Origin: Bradyrhizobium sp. in8p8
GTDB taxonomy: Bacteria > Pseudomonadota > Alphaproteobacteria > Rhizobiales > Xanthobacteraceae
NCBI RefSeq assembly: GCF_000426845.1
Contig: NZ_AUGD01000002.1
Location: forward strand, 434,001 to 498,000
Length of the DNA: 64,000 bases
Reading direction: 5' to 3'
In this document: positions 16,910 to 23,606 of the stretch, piece after piece
Layout of the letters: each line of letters opens with the position of its first letter
Numbering within the stretch: the first letter of the stretch is position 1
The notes under the pieces: generated by a model
The model's database searches: none
The model's input: the letters and a program-made list of their open reading frames with translations, nothing else
Told to the model about the DNA's origin: nothing
Translations under genes and position numbers: made by a program

Positions 16910-17154
16910 CAGTCGATCCCAAGTTCGCCGCGGTAAAGATCAACCAGAGCTTCGCGGTTGCGGCGCTTCTCTGCGTCCTCGCGCTGGGCTCGGATGATCG
17001 CCCGCAATGCTGGGATATCAAATCCGGACGATTTCGCTTCCGCAAAAACGTCGCGGATGTCCGCGGACACCTCGTCTCGGCTGTCCATCAGGTTGTTGAT
17101 GCGCTCGACCAGCGCCTTAAGCTGTCCGTTGTGACCCTGCGCTGGAGTGTCCAT
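16909..17154 (-). CDS. GapR-like (DUF2312) nucleoid protein encoded by the phage
   Basis: An 81-residue protein matching the GapR family almost end to end: LKALVERINNLMDSRDEVSA, DIRDVFAEAKSSGFDIPALR and AIIRAQREDAEKRRNREALV. Host GapR of alphaproteobacteria binds overtwisted DNA ahead of forks and polymerases. A phage copy next to replication genes may help its own replication or compete with the host protein. The start overlaps neighbours by ATGA and a 38-base overlap. Confidence 0.8.
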   Translation of the reverse strand: MDTPAQGHNGQLKALVERINNLMDSRDEVSADIRDVFAEAKSSGFDIPALRAIIRAQREDAEKRRNREALVDLYRGELGID

Positions 17155-17356
17155 TTGCGCTCTCTGTGTTGGCGGTGACGGGAACGCGGTGGAAACTCTG
17201 GCGAAGCATGAGCGGAACGCCGTCGCTCAGGATATTTCGCATGTGGTCCGGACCCAGCTCGATCTGGATCAGATCCTCCGAGCCGAAGAGTTGGAAGTTC
17301 AGGACATAGCGGCCGGCGTCCGGAGACGTGAGCCAGGCGAGCTTTGCGATGCTCAT
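17117..17356 (-). CDS. hypothetical phage early protein
   Basis: A 79-residue protein, MSIAKLAWLTSPDAGRYVLN and so on, predicted mostly beta in its first half with a disordered C-terminal end. Not recognised. It is coupled by ATGA to the 44-residue gene upstream and overlaps the GapR-like gene by 38 bases. The first 60 residues read as a normal protein. Confidence 0.55.
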   Translation of the reverse strand: MSIAKLAWLTSPDAGRYVLNFQLFGSEDLIQIELGPDHMRNILSDGVPLMLRQSFHRVPVTANTESANGHSSAGSQRTA

Positions 17357-17487
17357 GCGCGCAGCTCCCGCCTGATCTGAGTAACCCGCTCGAGCACATG
17401 CACGCGGTGCCGGAGCCGATCGCGCGACTTCGGAGAGGCTTTGCGGAGCGCGTCCTTACGACGCTTCAATAGGTCGCGGAGTTTCAT
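17353..17487 (-). CDS. 44-residue very basic phage protein
   Basis: A short gene with ATGA overlaps at both ends, between the homing endonuclease and the 79-residue gene. The product MKLRDLLKRRKDALRKASPK continues as a single Arg/Lys-rich helix. It may bind nucleic acid. The double coupling is the main reason to believe it. Confidence 0.55.
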   Translation of the reverse strand: MKLRDLLKRRKDALRKASPKSRDRLRHRVHVLERVTQIRRELRA

Positions 17488-18002
17488 GCTGTCCTCGCAA
17501 ATTCGCCGAAATGCTCGATAGCGGCTTGTGCATAAGCCGCGTGCGCCTCTTCAGCTGTGTGGAAGTACCCCAAGAAGATAAGCTTCTCGCCTACCTTGAT
17601 CTGGCTGCGCCACTTCTTGCCCTTGTGGGCTGCGTGATAGTAGGCACCCTTAAGGCCAGATCGATTGTTGGACTGAACACGCTTGTTCTGCTTCTGTTGG
17701 CGTGACGTAGCCAAGCGAAGGTTAGCTATAGCGTTGTTGGTCGGGTTGCCGTCGATATGGTCGATTTCACCGCCACCGATCGTCGGGCCGTGCATATAAA
17801 TCCATGCGAGCCGATGTGCGCCCATTTGGGCATGCCCAGGCGCGCCGATCATGATATAGCCTCGGTTCAGCGCTCCCGCAGGTTTGCCCAATAGATGCGG
17901 ATTAGTGTAATGAACCTTCTTCCAAGTAAAGACGCCCGTTTCGGGGTTGTAGTCGAAATGCTCGCGCAGCAGCGATTGAGATGGCAGTTCCCGGATCTTC
18001 AA
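17484..18002 (-). CDS. second HNH-AP2 homing endonuclease
   Basis: A 172-residue protein of the same layout as the one near 6 kb: N-terminal FDYNPETGVFTWKKV, an HNH core with AHRLAWIYMHG, GEIDHIDGNPTNNAIANLRL and QQKQNKR, then an AP2 module with SGLKGAYYH, WRSQIKV and LGYFHTAEEAHAAYAQA. It overlaps the DnaA-like gene by 4 bases. The two copies are clearly diverged, so recent duplication within this phage is unlikely; separate acquisition is more probable. Confidence 0.88.
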   Translation of the reverse strand: MKIRELPSQSLLREHFDYNPETGVFTWKKVHYTNPHLLGKPAGALNRGYIMIGAPGHAQMGAHRLAWIYMHGPTIGGGEIDHIDGNPTNNAIANLRLATSRQQKQNKRVQSNNRSGLKGAYYHAAHKGKKWRSQIKVGEKLIFLGYFHTAEEAHAAYAQAAIEHFGEFARTA

Positions 18003-18502
18003 CGAAACTGCTCCTCCAATTCAGAGATGGTTCGCGCAACTTCTTTGTCGCTATCAATCAAGCGCTCCATCTTCCTTATGCCAAAGAGCACGGTCGTGTG
18101 GTCACGCCCCCCCAAGCGTCGTCCAATCTCTGGAAGACTGCGAGATGTGAGTTTGCGCGCTAGATAAAAGCAAGTCTGCCGAGCCCTGACCAATTGCGCG
18201 AGGCGCCGCGACGATTCCAGTTCGTTCATCGAGATGTTGAATCGCTTGGCGACACACTTGCCGATCTCTCTGATCGTCGGCTTGCGCGGCCCCTCCTCGA
18301 TTTCGGTCACGATTTCAGCGATAGCCATGCTGGGCGCCGGCGGCGCGGGCTCTGGCGGCGCTTCCAGAACCACGACCGGCGAGACCGTCCGAAACTCGTC
18401 CCCGTGAAACTGCACTAACCGCGACAAGAGCGCGTTGCACGAGTGCATGTTCTTGGCGCGCAGACCTTCCTGATATGTCTTGAATTGCTGACTCTCTTCC
18501 AT
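17999..18502 (-). CDS. stand-alone DnaA domain IV (DnaA-box-binding) protein
   Basis: A 167-residue protein from the ATG (a GTG lies one codon upstream). Residues about 76-165 match the C-terminal DNA-binding domain of DnaA: helix-turn-helix LVRARQTCFYLARKLTSRSL followed by the signature GGRDHTTVLF. No AAA+ ATPase domain is present; the N-terminal half is a helix and a Pro/Glu-rich linker. It could bind DnaA boxes at the phage origin or in the host genome. It lies in the early operon with other replication-type genes. Confidence 0.85.
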   Translation of the reverse strand: MEESQQFKTYQEGLRAKNMHSCNALLSRLVQFHGDEFRTVSPVVVLEAPPEPAPPAPSMAIAEIVTEIEEGPRKPTIREIGKCVAKRFNISMNELESSRRLAQLVRARQTCFYLARKLTSRSLPEIGRRLGGRDHTTVLFGIRKMERLIDSDKEVARTISELEEQFR

Positions 18503-18600
18503 CACTTCCCCCGTTTCAGAAACTCGCGCATCCTAAGTTGCGCCGCGATCCGTTCTTTTCGCTGCGTCCACCAGTAGACCAGCGCTTTCCAAAGCCGCAT
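18502..18600 (-). CDS. 32-residue phage protein, Trp-rich helix
   Basis: The ATG is preceded by AAGGAAGAG at good spacing, and the stop forms a TGATG overlap with the DnaA-like gene. The product MRLWKALVYWWTQRKERIAA is an amphipathic, possibly membrane-associated helix with a basic end. It overlaps the 3' end of the previous gene by 68 bases. Could alternatively be a translational coupler only. Confidence 0.45.
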   Translation of the reverse strand: MRLWKALVYWWTQRKERIAAQLRMREFLKRGK

Positions 18601-18868
18601 CAATCTCTTCCTTGAGCTTGCGTTCTCGGTCTCCTGCCTGTTCGACGCGCTCACACACCCGGCGGTAAACCTGGATGAGGTTGATCCCCACACTGAAGCG
18701 AGGCTCTGCGGCCTCCTGCGATGAAATGTACTTGCGTACCCACTCGGCCGACGCGCCGACCATCTGGCCGACCGTGTGATAGGCGACCATTCGCGATCCT
18801 GTGCGCCGCTCCTCGCGCTCGACTAGCGCCGCTGCGGCGCTCCTTGTGATGCTGACTGCCCCGTTCAT
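18533..18868 (-). CDS. first gene of the early leftward operon, putative DNA-binding protein
   Basis: Started at MNGAVSITRSAAAALVEREE, with GGGAAGCG upstream, giving 111 residues; a longer frame to 18940 has no such site. A central MVAYHTVGQMVGASAEWVRK segment looks like a helix-turn-helix and the C-terminal 40 residues form a charged helix. Proteins with this look often open phage early operons. No family assigned. Confidence 0.55.
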   Translation of the reverse strand: MNGAVSITRSAAAALVEREERRTGSRMVAYHTVGQMVGASAEWVRKYISSQEAAEPRFSVGINLIQVYRRVCERVEQAGDRERKLKEEIDAALESAGLLVDAAKRTDRGAT

Positions 18869-18931
18869 TGGTTTACGCTTCCCACTAATTGGTCTCATTT
18901 CCCCAACGCTCCATGCTTGAATCATCAAGTC

Positions 18932-19162
18932 ATGAAGCAATTCGACAACGACAACGACCCATTCACATTCACGACGCTCGGCGCTGCAACGCTGAACGTC
19001 GTTAGGTGGTTAGAACAAGACAGACAGAAGCCAGCGGCAGGCGATCAAGATCAGGCCCCAGGCAATGAAATTGACAAGCAGCGCGAACACGACCGCTTTG
19101 TTGAGACGCGCTTGAGAGAGATTGAGAGGTTCGAGCGCAGGTATTTGCGCAATCGACCCTGA
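18932..19162 (+). CDS. possible 76-residue acidic protein, antisense to a membrane ORF
   Basis: MKQFDNDNDPFTFTTLGAAT continues as a charged helix ending in RERFERRYLRN-like residues. The first half has GC-rich third positions, the second half less so. No convincing ribosome site. It overlaps an opposite-strand reading frame, and at most one of the two is expected to be real. Confidence 0.3.
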   Translation: MKQFDNDNDPFTFTTLGAATLNVVRWLEQDRQKPAAGDQDQAPGNEIDKQREHDRFVETRLREIERFERRYLRNRP

Positions 19163-19168
19163 AGGCAT
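19010..19168 (-). CDS. possible 52-residue single-pass membrane protein
   Basis: Reading from MPSGSIAQIPALEPLNLSQA, the product has one strong membrane helix (VVFALLVNFIAWGLILIACR) and a short end. Third positions are GC-rich across the membrane part, which favours this strand there. Small membrane proteins are common next to phage immunity genes. It lacks a clear ribosome site and overlaps a plus-strand frame. Confidence 0.4.
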   Translation of the reverse strand: MPSGSIAQIPALEPLNLSQARLNKAVVFALLVNFIAWGLILIACRWLLSVLF

Positions 19169-19419
19169 GCGGACTATTTCGGTGCGGTGATTGTATTGCT
19201 TCTTCGCACCACCACCCGGCGCGTCAGTGCTTATCCCCGTGAGGCTGGCGCGCCGGTTCATGCTTCACCCGCAGCGGTTGCATTTGTTCCAAATCGGGAA
19301 ACATCCGATGCCAAATTTTCCCGCTCCTGCGACGCAAGTTCACTTGCGCGTGCGCCGCGCATTGTGGTTGCATTGTGACGCGCACATTTCGCGCCAACAA
19401 CCAGCGCGGGGAAATTGGA

Positions 19420-19665
19420 ATGACCCAGGATTTCGCGGAGGAATTTGCCGGCCTGCCTACTTACTTCGTTACGAATGCGCGCACCGAGGCGTTCGGGCAC
19501 AACGTCCGCGTCTATCACTGGGAGAAGCGTGGAAGCATCCTGGCTCCGCAGTTCATTGCGGTACTGCCAGCGGCAGAACTCGTGATGATCAACCGAGATA
19601 TCCGCGAAGCAGTGTCGCGGATATTGCTCGGAGGAGGTCAGGAGGTCGGCGCGAGCGCTCATTGA
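19420..19665 (+). CDS. hypothetical 81-residue protein of the immunity region
   Basis: Started at MTQDFAEEFAGLPTYFVTNA after GGGGAAATTGG. The sequence alternates strands and helices (VYHWEKRGSILAPQFIAVLP) and reads as a normal protein. Not recognised. It converges on the Cro-like gene and overlaps its end by 7 bases. The longer opposite-strand frame here is judged a shadow. Confidence 0.55.
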   Translation: MTQDFAEEFAGLPTYFVTNARTEAFGHNVRVYHWEKRGSILAPQFIAVLPAAELVMINRDIREAVSRILLGGGQEVGASAH

Positions 19666-19859
19666 GCGGCCTCGAGCGTCAGGTAATCGTCGGCCGTCGA
19701 GGCGCCCTGCGTAAACTCCACGATCTTCTCAATGGTCGGCCAGTCAGGCCGTACCTTGCGGCGCCGAATCCGGCTCACCGTTACGCGCGTTTTGCCGATG
19801 CCGGCCGCGACGGCGTCGTCATCGAGGTTGTGAAGTGTCATGTAATCCGAGAGGTGCAT
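19659..19859 (-). CDS. small Cro-like HTH protein
   Basis: A 66-residue protein that is nearly all helix-turn-helix: LSDYMTLHNLDDDAVAAGIG, then KTRVTVSRIRRRKVRPDWPT. It is divergent from the XRE repressor gene, and the first operator palindrome starts 10 bases upstream of its ATG. The arrangement is that of a cro/cI switch, with this gene in the Cro-like position. Confidence 0.75.
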   Translation of the reverse strand: MHLSDYMTLHNLDDDAVAAGIGKTRVTVSRIRRRKVRPDWPTIEKIVEFTQGASTADDYLTLEAAQ

Positions 19860-19868
19860 GACGGATGT

Positions 19869-19885
19869 TGTACGCTAGGCGTACA
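19869..19885. promoter_or_regulatory. operator O1, TGTACGC-TAG-GCGTACA
   Basis: A perfect 17-base palindrome between the divergent Cro-like and XRE genes. Its centre is 34 bases from that of O2. It is the best match to the consensus of five similar sites around the repressor. Confidence 0.75.
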
Positions 19886-19903
19886 TAAGCCGTCAAGCAC
19901 TTT

Positions 19904-19918
19904 GTACGCACCGTGTCA
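19904..19918. promoter_or_regulatory. operator O2, GTACGC-ACC-GTGTCA
   Basis: One perfect half-site and a weaker second half. Centred 34 bases from O1 and 35 bases from O3, so it lies on the same face pattern of the helix. Confidence 0.55.
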
Positions 19919-19938
19919 TTTTCCCGGAACACCGGACC

Positions 19939-19953
19939 GTGCATGATGCGTAC
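19939..19953. promoter_or_regulatory. operator O3 overlapping the repressor start region
   Basis: GTGCAT-GAT-GCGTAC ends immediately before the ATG of the XRE repressor. One half-site is perfect. The position suggests that the repressor limits its own expression. Confidence 0.5.
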
Positions 19954-20319
19954 ATGGCAAAACGACCCCAAAAACCGGCGCCGAAGCCAAGATTACGGCC
20001 CCTTTATCAAAAGACCTTCATCCGGGCATGGCGGGAACACCGCGAGATGTCCCAGGAGGAACTTGCCTATAAGGTGGGCGAGTATCTGCGGGAAGCCGGG
20101 ATCAGTGAGAAGGGTTACAGCTACGCAAGCATTGGCCGGATCGAGAATGGCCGCATGCCATACTCCCAACCCATCATGGAGGGCATCGCTGACGCCCTGG
20201 GCGTGACCGTGGCGACGCTGATTGCCGAGCCGCCCCCACAGGAGGGCGAGGAAATGCCACCGGACAGGGAAACCCTGATCCAGCTCTGGCACGACGTTAG
20301 GCGCACAGTCCGCCGCTGA
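19954..20319 (+). CDS. XRE-family prophage repressor (CI-like)
   Basis: A 121-residue protein from MAKRPQKPAPKPRL. The HTH spans FIRAWREHREMSQEELAYKV to SYASIGRIENGRMPYSQPIM, a full XRE/Cro fold; the C-terminus is short and acidic, with no LexA-like peptidase domain, so SOS cleavage is not indicated. It sits between two operator arrays and is followed by a strong terminator, as expected for a lysogeny repressor. Confidence 0.8.
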   Translation: MAKRPQKPAPKPRLRPLYQKTFIRAWREHREMSQEELAYKVGEYLREAGISEKGYSYASIGRIENGRMPYSQPIMEGIADALGVTVATLIAEPPPQEGEEMPPDRETLIQLWHDVRRTVRR

Positions 20320-20327
20320 CACAAGTT

Positions 20328-20356
20328 AACCCGCTGATTCTAGCGGGTTTTCTTTT
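20328..20356 (+). terminator. intrinsic terminator after the repressor gene
   Basis: AACCCGCT-GATTCT-AGCGGGTT forms an 8-bp stem and is followed by TTCTTTT. It isolates repressor transcription from the rightward operon. Confidence 0.88.
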
Positions 20357-20369
20357 GCCGAAAAAATAT

Positions 20370-20384
20370 GTACGCCAGACGTAC
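20370..20384. promoter_or_regulatory. operator O4, GTACGC-CAG-ACGTAC
   Basis: Near-palindrome matching the O1 consensus with one mismatch. Lies upstream of the rightward operon; its centre is 34 bases from O5. Confidence 0.65.
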
Positions 20385-20403
20385 GATTTTCCTTGCGGCG
20401 TAT

Positions 20404-20418
20404 GTACGCATGGTGTAC
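20404..20418. promoter_or_regulatory. operator O5, GTACGC-ATG-GTGTAC
   Basis: Second site upstream of the rightward operon, one mismatch to the consensus. The O4-O5 pair repeats the 34-base spacing of O1-O2. Confidence 0.65.
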
Positions 20419-20450
20419 GTTCGTTTCCATCAGATCGACGGGGAAACGAT

Positions 20451-20723
20451 ATGCTCCAGCGCACACCATCCCGGCTCATAGCCGTCAGCAACCTGCTCAA
20501 TCAGGACACCGGCAAGCTTAACCGCGATGTCTACGAGGCGCTGGTGCGCCGCGAGGCAATGCGGACCTTCGCGAGCTGCGCGCCGCGCTATCTCCGCGAG
20601 GCTTCCAAGCTCTACCGCGGATATGTCGCTGATCAAGTCATCGCTTGGCGCCAGGCGCGCGGCCTGCCCGTAGCGACCTTGATGATCTCGCCCTTCTCTG
20701 GCGGCTTCGGGAGTGCGTTCTGA
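20451..20723 (+). CDS. first gene of the rightward operon, unknown function
   Basis: Started at MLQRTPSRLIAVSNLLNQDT after GGGGAAACGAT, giving 90 residues; the longer frame would run through the operators. The product is helical (REAMRTFASCAPRYLREASK). Not recognised. As the first gene under the O4/O5 operators it may act early after induction. Confidence 0.6.
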   Translation: MLQRTPSRLIAVSNLLNQDTGKLNRDVYEALVRREAMRTFASCAPRYLREASKLYRGYVADQVIAWRQARGLPVATLMISPFSGGFGSAF

Positions 20724-20803
20724 TGCTCCGCGCCCTATCCGAACTCGCCTCTCTCAGCCTCTTCCTCTCGATGATCTTCGTGGTGGGAGTGACGCTGCAA
20801 TGA
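20723..20803 (+). CDS. 26-residue membrane microprotein
   Basis: A frame with a TGATG overlap at its start and an ATGA overlap at its end. It encodes MLRALSELASLSLFLSMIFV plus a short hydrophobic end, a single membrane helix. The double coupling and the coherent hydrophobic sequence support translation. Function unknown. Confidence 0.5.
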   Translation: MLRALSELASLSLFLSMIFVVGVTLQ

Positions 20804-20967
20804 GCCCCGATACCCGCGCGATCGTCCGAGCGATCCAAGAGCAATTCCACCAGATCATGAATGCCGATCCGCAAGAGAAGCGCCGGCTGATCGATCTGAT
20901 TTTCGACTACGAAACCGTACAGCAGTCCGTCGCCGAGGCGATGGCCGAACCGGAGTTAGCCGCATGA
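20800..20967 (+). CDS. 55-residue hypothetical phage protein
   Basis: MSPDTRAIVRAIQEQFHQIM and the following FDYETVQQSVAEAMAEP form two or three helices. Start chosen by the ATGA overlap with the microprotein gene; the stop overlaps the next start in the same way. Not recognised. Confidence 0.6.
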   Translation: MSPDTRAIVRAIQEQFHQIMNADPQEKRRLIDLIFDYETVQQSVAEAMAEPELAA

Positions 20968-21923
20968 ATTTGCCCGCCGAGAACGTGAAGCCCGCCGCGC
21001 CAGATCAATACGACTTTTGGCGCCGCCGCATGGCCGGCGAGGTTGTTCCGATCCACGATGGCGAGCCGCAGGCCGGCTTCTATCGCACCAAGACGAAGGA
21101 CGGCACTTGGCACCCGGTCGCCTATTGGTTTGGCCGTGATGGCGCGTTGCGCTGCCGTGTCGGCACGCAAGACATAAACGAGCAGACCGCAGCCGAGCGC
21201 TGGCCGTACATTTCCAAGACCCCGATCTCGCACGAGGTCTACAAGGCCGTGCTCGCCGGAGAGCCGTGGCCGGATCAGCACGAGGCTGTGATCCGCGACC
21301 GCGCCAACTCGACGGGCGCCGAGGACGAGAACTCTTTTGAGGGGTTGAAGGATCGGATCGAGGATCTGGCGCGCGATGCTCAGAAGCTGATCGAAGCCGG
21401 ACCGGCTGCCGACCAGTCCGCGGCAGACCGCGCCTCCGACCTGGCGAACCGTCTCGCCGAGCTTCAAAAGTCGGCCGACGCCGCTCGCGCCGCCGAGAAG
21501 AAGCCGCTGGACGAGCAAGTCGCCGCCGTACAGGCGAAGTGGAAGCCGCTGCTTGGCGCCGCCGACATCTACAAGCGCATCAAGGCCGCAGTGATCACGC
21601 CGTTCCTGGTAGCCGAGGCCGCCAAGGTGCGCGCCGCCGAGGAAGCGGCTCGCAAGGCTGCTGAAGAGGCTGCCAAGACCGGCCAAGTCATTCCCGAGGC
21701 GCAGCCGCAGCGCGCAGCTCCGAAGGCAGGGAGCGGTGGCCGTCGTTCTGTTGCGCTCCGCACGGTCAAGGTCGTGACCATCACCGACCGGCCCGCGCTG
21801 CTCGCCTTCTTTGCCGACAACCCGCTGATCACCGAGGCGCTCCAGAAGATGGCCGAGAAGGCCGTCGCTGCCGGCGTCAACGTGCCCGGCGTCGCCGTCA
21901 CCGAAGAGCAGAGGGCCGCCTGA
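20964..21923 (+). CDS. phage protein upstream of the RecT-like gene, coiled coil
   Basis: A 319-residue protein. Residues about 15-85 form a compact domain (FWRRRMAGEVVPIHDGEPQA, PVAYWFGRDGALRCRVGTQD); residues about 120-235 are an Ala/Glu/Lys-rich coiled coil; the end is a small domain (ITDRPALLAFFADNPLITEA). Similar proteins sit before annealing-protein genes in phages, suggesting a part in recombination, but no enzymatic motif is visible. Confidence 0.55.
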   Translation: MNLPAENVKPAAPDQYDFWRRRMAGEVVPIHDGEPQAGFYRTKTKDGTWHPVAYWFGRDGALRCRVGTQDINEQTAAERWPYISKTPISHEVYKAVLAGEPWPDQHEAVIRDRANSTGAEDENSFEGLKDRIEDLARDAQKLIEAGPAADQSAADRASDLANRLAELQKSADAARAAEKKPLDEQVAAVQAKWKPLLGAADIYKRIKAAVITPFLVAEAAKVRAAEEAARKAAEEAAKTGQVIPEAQPQRAAPKAGSGGRRSVALRTVKVVTITDRPALLAFFADNPLITEALQKMAEKAVAAGVNVPGVAVTEEQRAA

Positions 21924-22771
21924 TGTCTAACGTTGTAGCAGTTGAGCCCCGTCCCAGCCTGGTCACGGGCAACCGTCCCGCCGCGATCGTGCCGACCGAC
22001 ATGGATTCCGCATATCGCCTGGGCAAAGCAATCTGCCTCGCCGGCATGGCGCCCAAGGGGATGGACACGCCAGAGAAGTGCATGATCGCCATCATGCGCG
22101 GCATGGAGGTCGGTCTGACGCCGTTCATGGCGCTCGACAAAATCGCCATAGTCAACGGCCGGCCTACGATCTGGGGTGATGGTGCCATTGGCCTAGTGCG
22201 TGGCTCCGGCCTCTGCGAGTTCATCAAGGAGCGCATCGAGGGCTCAGGCGACGCGCGCATGGCTGTATGCGAGGCCAAGCGACGCGGCGAGCCCGAGCCG
22301 ATCCGCCGCACGTTCTCAGTGGCCGACGCGAAGAAAGCCGGCCTTTGGGGCAAGCAAGGACCGTGGCAGCAGTATCCGGAGCGCATGCTTCAGATGCGCG
22401 CCCGTGCCTTTGCGCTCCGCGACGGCTTCGCAGACGTTCTCGGTGGCCTGTACCTGCGCGAGGAAATCGAAGACGCGCAGCCGATGCGGGACATCACGCC
22501 GCGGGAGGAACCGCCAGCCCCTCCTTCCGCGGCGCAGATCTCGCCGAAGGCCGATGATCCGCCAGCGCCTGAAGCGCCTGAAGAAGTAGCGGCCGACGAT
22601 GGCGACGACATGGTTGCGTTCATCACGGCCAAACTGATGGAAGCGCAATCCGTCGAGGCCCTGAACGAAGTTTGGGACAAGCACGTTACGCCGATCGAGC
22701 GTGACCTGTTCCCGCATGACCAGGAAAACCTCATGTCGATCTTCCGCAAGCGAGAGGCGGAATTAGCATGA
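21923..22771 (+). CDS. RecT-like single-strand annealing protein
   Basis: A 282-residue protein. The conserved core reads AYRLGKAICLAGMAPKGM, AIMRGMEVGLTPFMALDKIA, GRPTIWGDGAIGLVRGSG and PERMLQMRARAFALRDGFAD, the pattern of phage RecT-family annealing proteins. The C-terminal third is Pro/Glu-rich linker plus a short helical end. It would pair complementary strands during phage recombination and works beside NinB and a nuclease encoded downstream. No exonuclease gene of the RecE type was recognised next to it. Confidence 0.7.
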   Translation: MSNVVAVEPRPSLVTGNRPAAIVPTDMDSAYRLGKAICLAGMAPKGMDTPEKCMIAIMRGMEVGLTPFMALDKIAIVNGRPTIWGDGAIGLVRGSGLCEFIKERIEGSGDARMAVCEAKRRGEPEPIRRTFSVADAKKAGLWGKQGPWQQYPERMLQMRARAFALRDGFADVLGGLYLREEIEDAQPMRDITPREEPPAPPSAAQISPKADDPPAPEAPEEVAADDGDDMVAFITAKLMEAQSVEALNEVWDKHVTPIERDLFPHDQENLMSIFRKREAELA

Positions 22772-23253
22772 GCCGGGCTCAGCTTACCCTTTGCGATCGG
22801 TCTGTTCGTGAGCGCGCGATGCGATGGATCGAGCAGGCGCCGGCGGGGACGCGCGTCATCTTCAAGGACTCCAAACGGACCACTGCGCAAAACGATCGTA
22901 TGTGGGCGATGCTGACTGACGTTGCCACGCAGAAGGAGCACGCAGGCCGTAAGTACACTCCCGATCAGTGGAAGGTGCTCTTCATGCACGCTTGCGGTAG
23001 GGAGGTGCAATTCATCCCCTCACTGGACAACTCCACCTTCATTCCGTGGGGCCAGTCATCATCTGATCTGTCGAAGAAGGAAATGACGGACCTGATCGAC
23101 TTCATCCACGCCTGGGGCGCCCAGAATGGCGTTACCTTCCACGACGATATTTCGAACGTGCCGAGCTTTCCCCCCTGCCCCCCGCTCGGCACCAGTGGGG
23201 ACGACGCAGTGGTGATGCCTGCGTCGTCCCCGCGCAGGGAGGTCGCAGCATGA
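22768..23253 (+). CDS. NinB/Orf-family recombination mediator
   Basis: A 161-residue protein (lambda NinB has 146). The family core KRTTAQNDRMWAMLTDVATQ and YTPDQWKVLFMHACGREVQF is clear, followed by DLIDFIHAWGAQNGVTF. NinB helps load annealing proteins onto SSB-coated DNA and can replace RecFOR functions. It is coupled to the RecT-like gene by ATGA. The C-terminal 25 residues are a phage-specific Pro/Ser tail. Confidence 0.85.
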   Translation: MSRAQLTLCDRSVRERAMRWIEQAPAGTRVIFKDSKRTTAQNDRMWAMLTDVATQKEHAGRKYTPDQWKVLFMHACGREVQFIPSLDNSTFIPWGQSSSDLSKKEMTDLIDFIHAWGAQNGVTFHDDISNVPSFPPCPPLGTSGDDAVVMPASSPRREVAA

Positions 23254-23606
23254 GCCGGCGCGAGTTCTCCAAGGAAGTGAAGCGCCAGGCGCTCAAGCGC
23301 GCCGCCGGCCAGTGCGAAGCCGAAGGATGCGGCGCTCTGTTCGGCGTCAAGTTTCACTTTGACCATGTCATTGCGGACGGGCTCGGCGGCGAACCGACAT
23401 TGGAGAACTGCGCCGTGCTCTGCCACGTCTGCCACGGCGAAAAGACGCGCAAGCATGACGTGCCGCGCATCGCCAAGATGAAGCGCATCCGCGACAAGCA
23501 CAGCGGCATCACCGCTCCGCGCGGCAAGATCCAGAGCAGAGGCTTTGCGAAGGCACCTCCACAGCGGAAAGCGTCGGCGCCAATCGAGAAGTGGAGAGGT
23601 TTCTGA
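23250..23606 (+). CDS. HNH endonuclease
   Basis: A 118-residue protein with a compact HNH domain: CEAEGCG, FHFDHVIADGLGG, LENCAVLCHVCHGEKT, followed by a basic tail. The cysteine pairs suggest a zinc-stabilised fold. Within a recombination module it may process branched DNA, like RusA or NinG analogues, but this is inferred. Confidence 0.8.
   Translation: MSRREFSKEVKRQALKRAAGQCEAEGCGALFGVKFHFDHVIADGLGGEPTLENCAVLCHVCHGEKTRKHDVPRIAKMKRIRDKHSGITAPRGKIQSRGFAKAPPQRKASAPIEKWRGF

Noticed and set aside
19258..19662. A 134-codon minus-strand frame in the immunity region
   Set aside because: It is antisense to a better plus-strand gene with a ribosome site, is rich in rare-looking combinations, and has no recognisable fold.
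20355..20450. A longer start for the first rightward phage gene
   Set aside because: The extra codons run through operators O4 and O5 and lack a ribosome site; the later ATG has GGGGAAACG before it.
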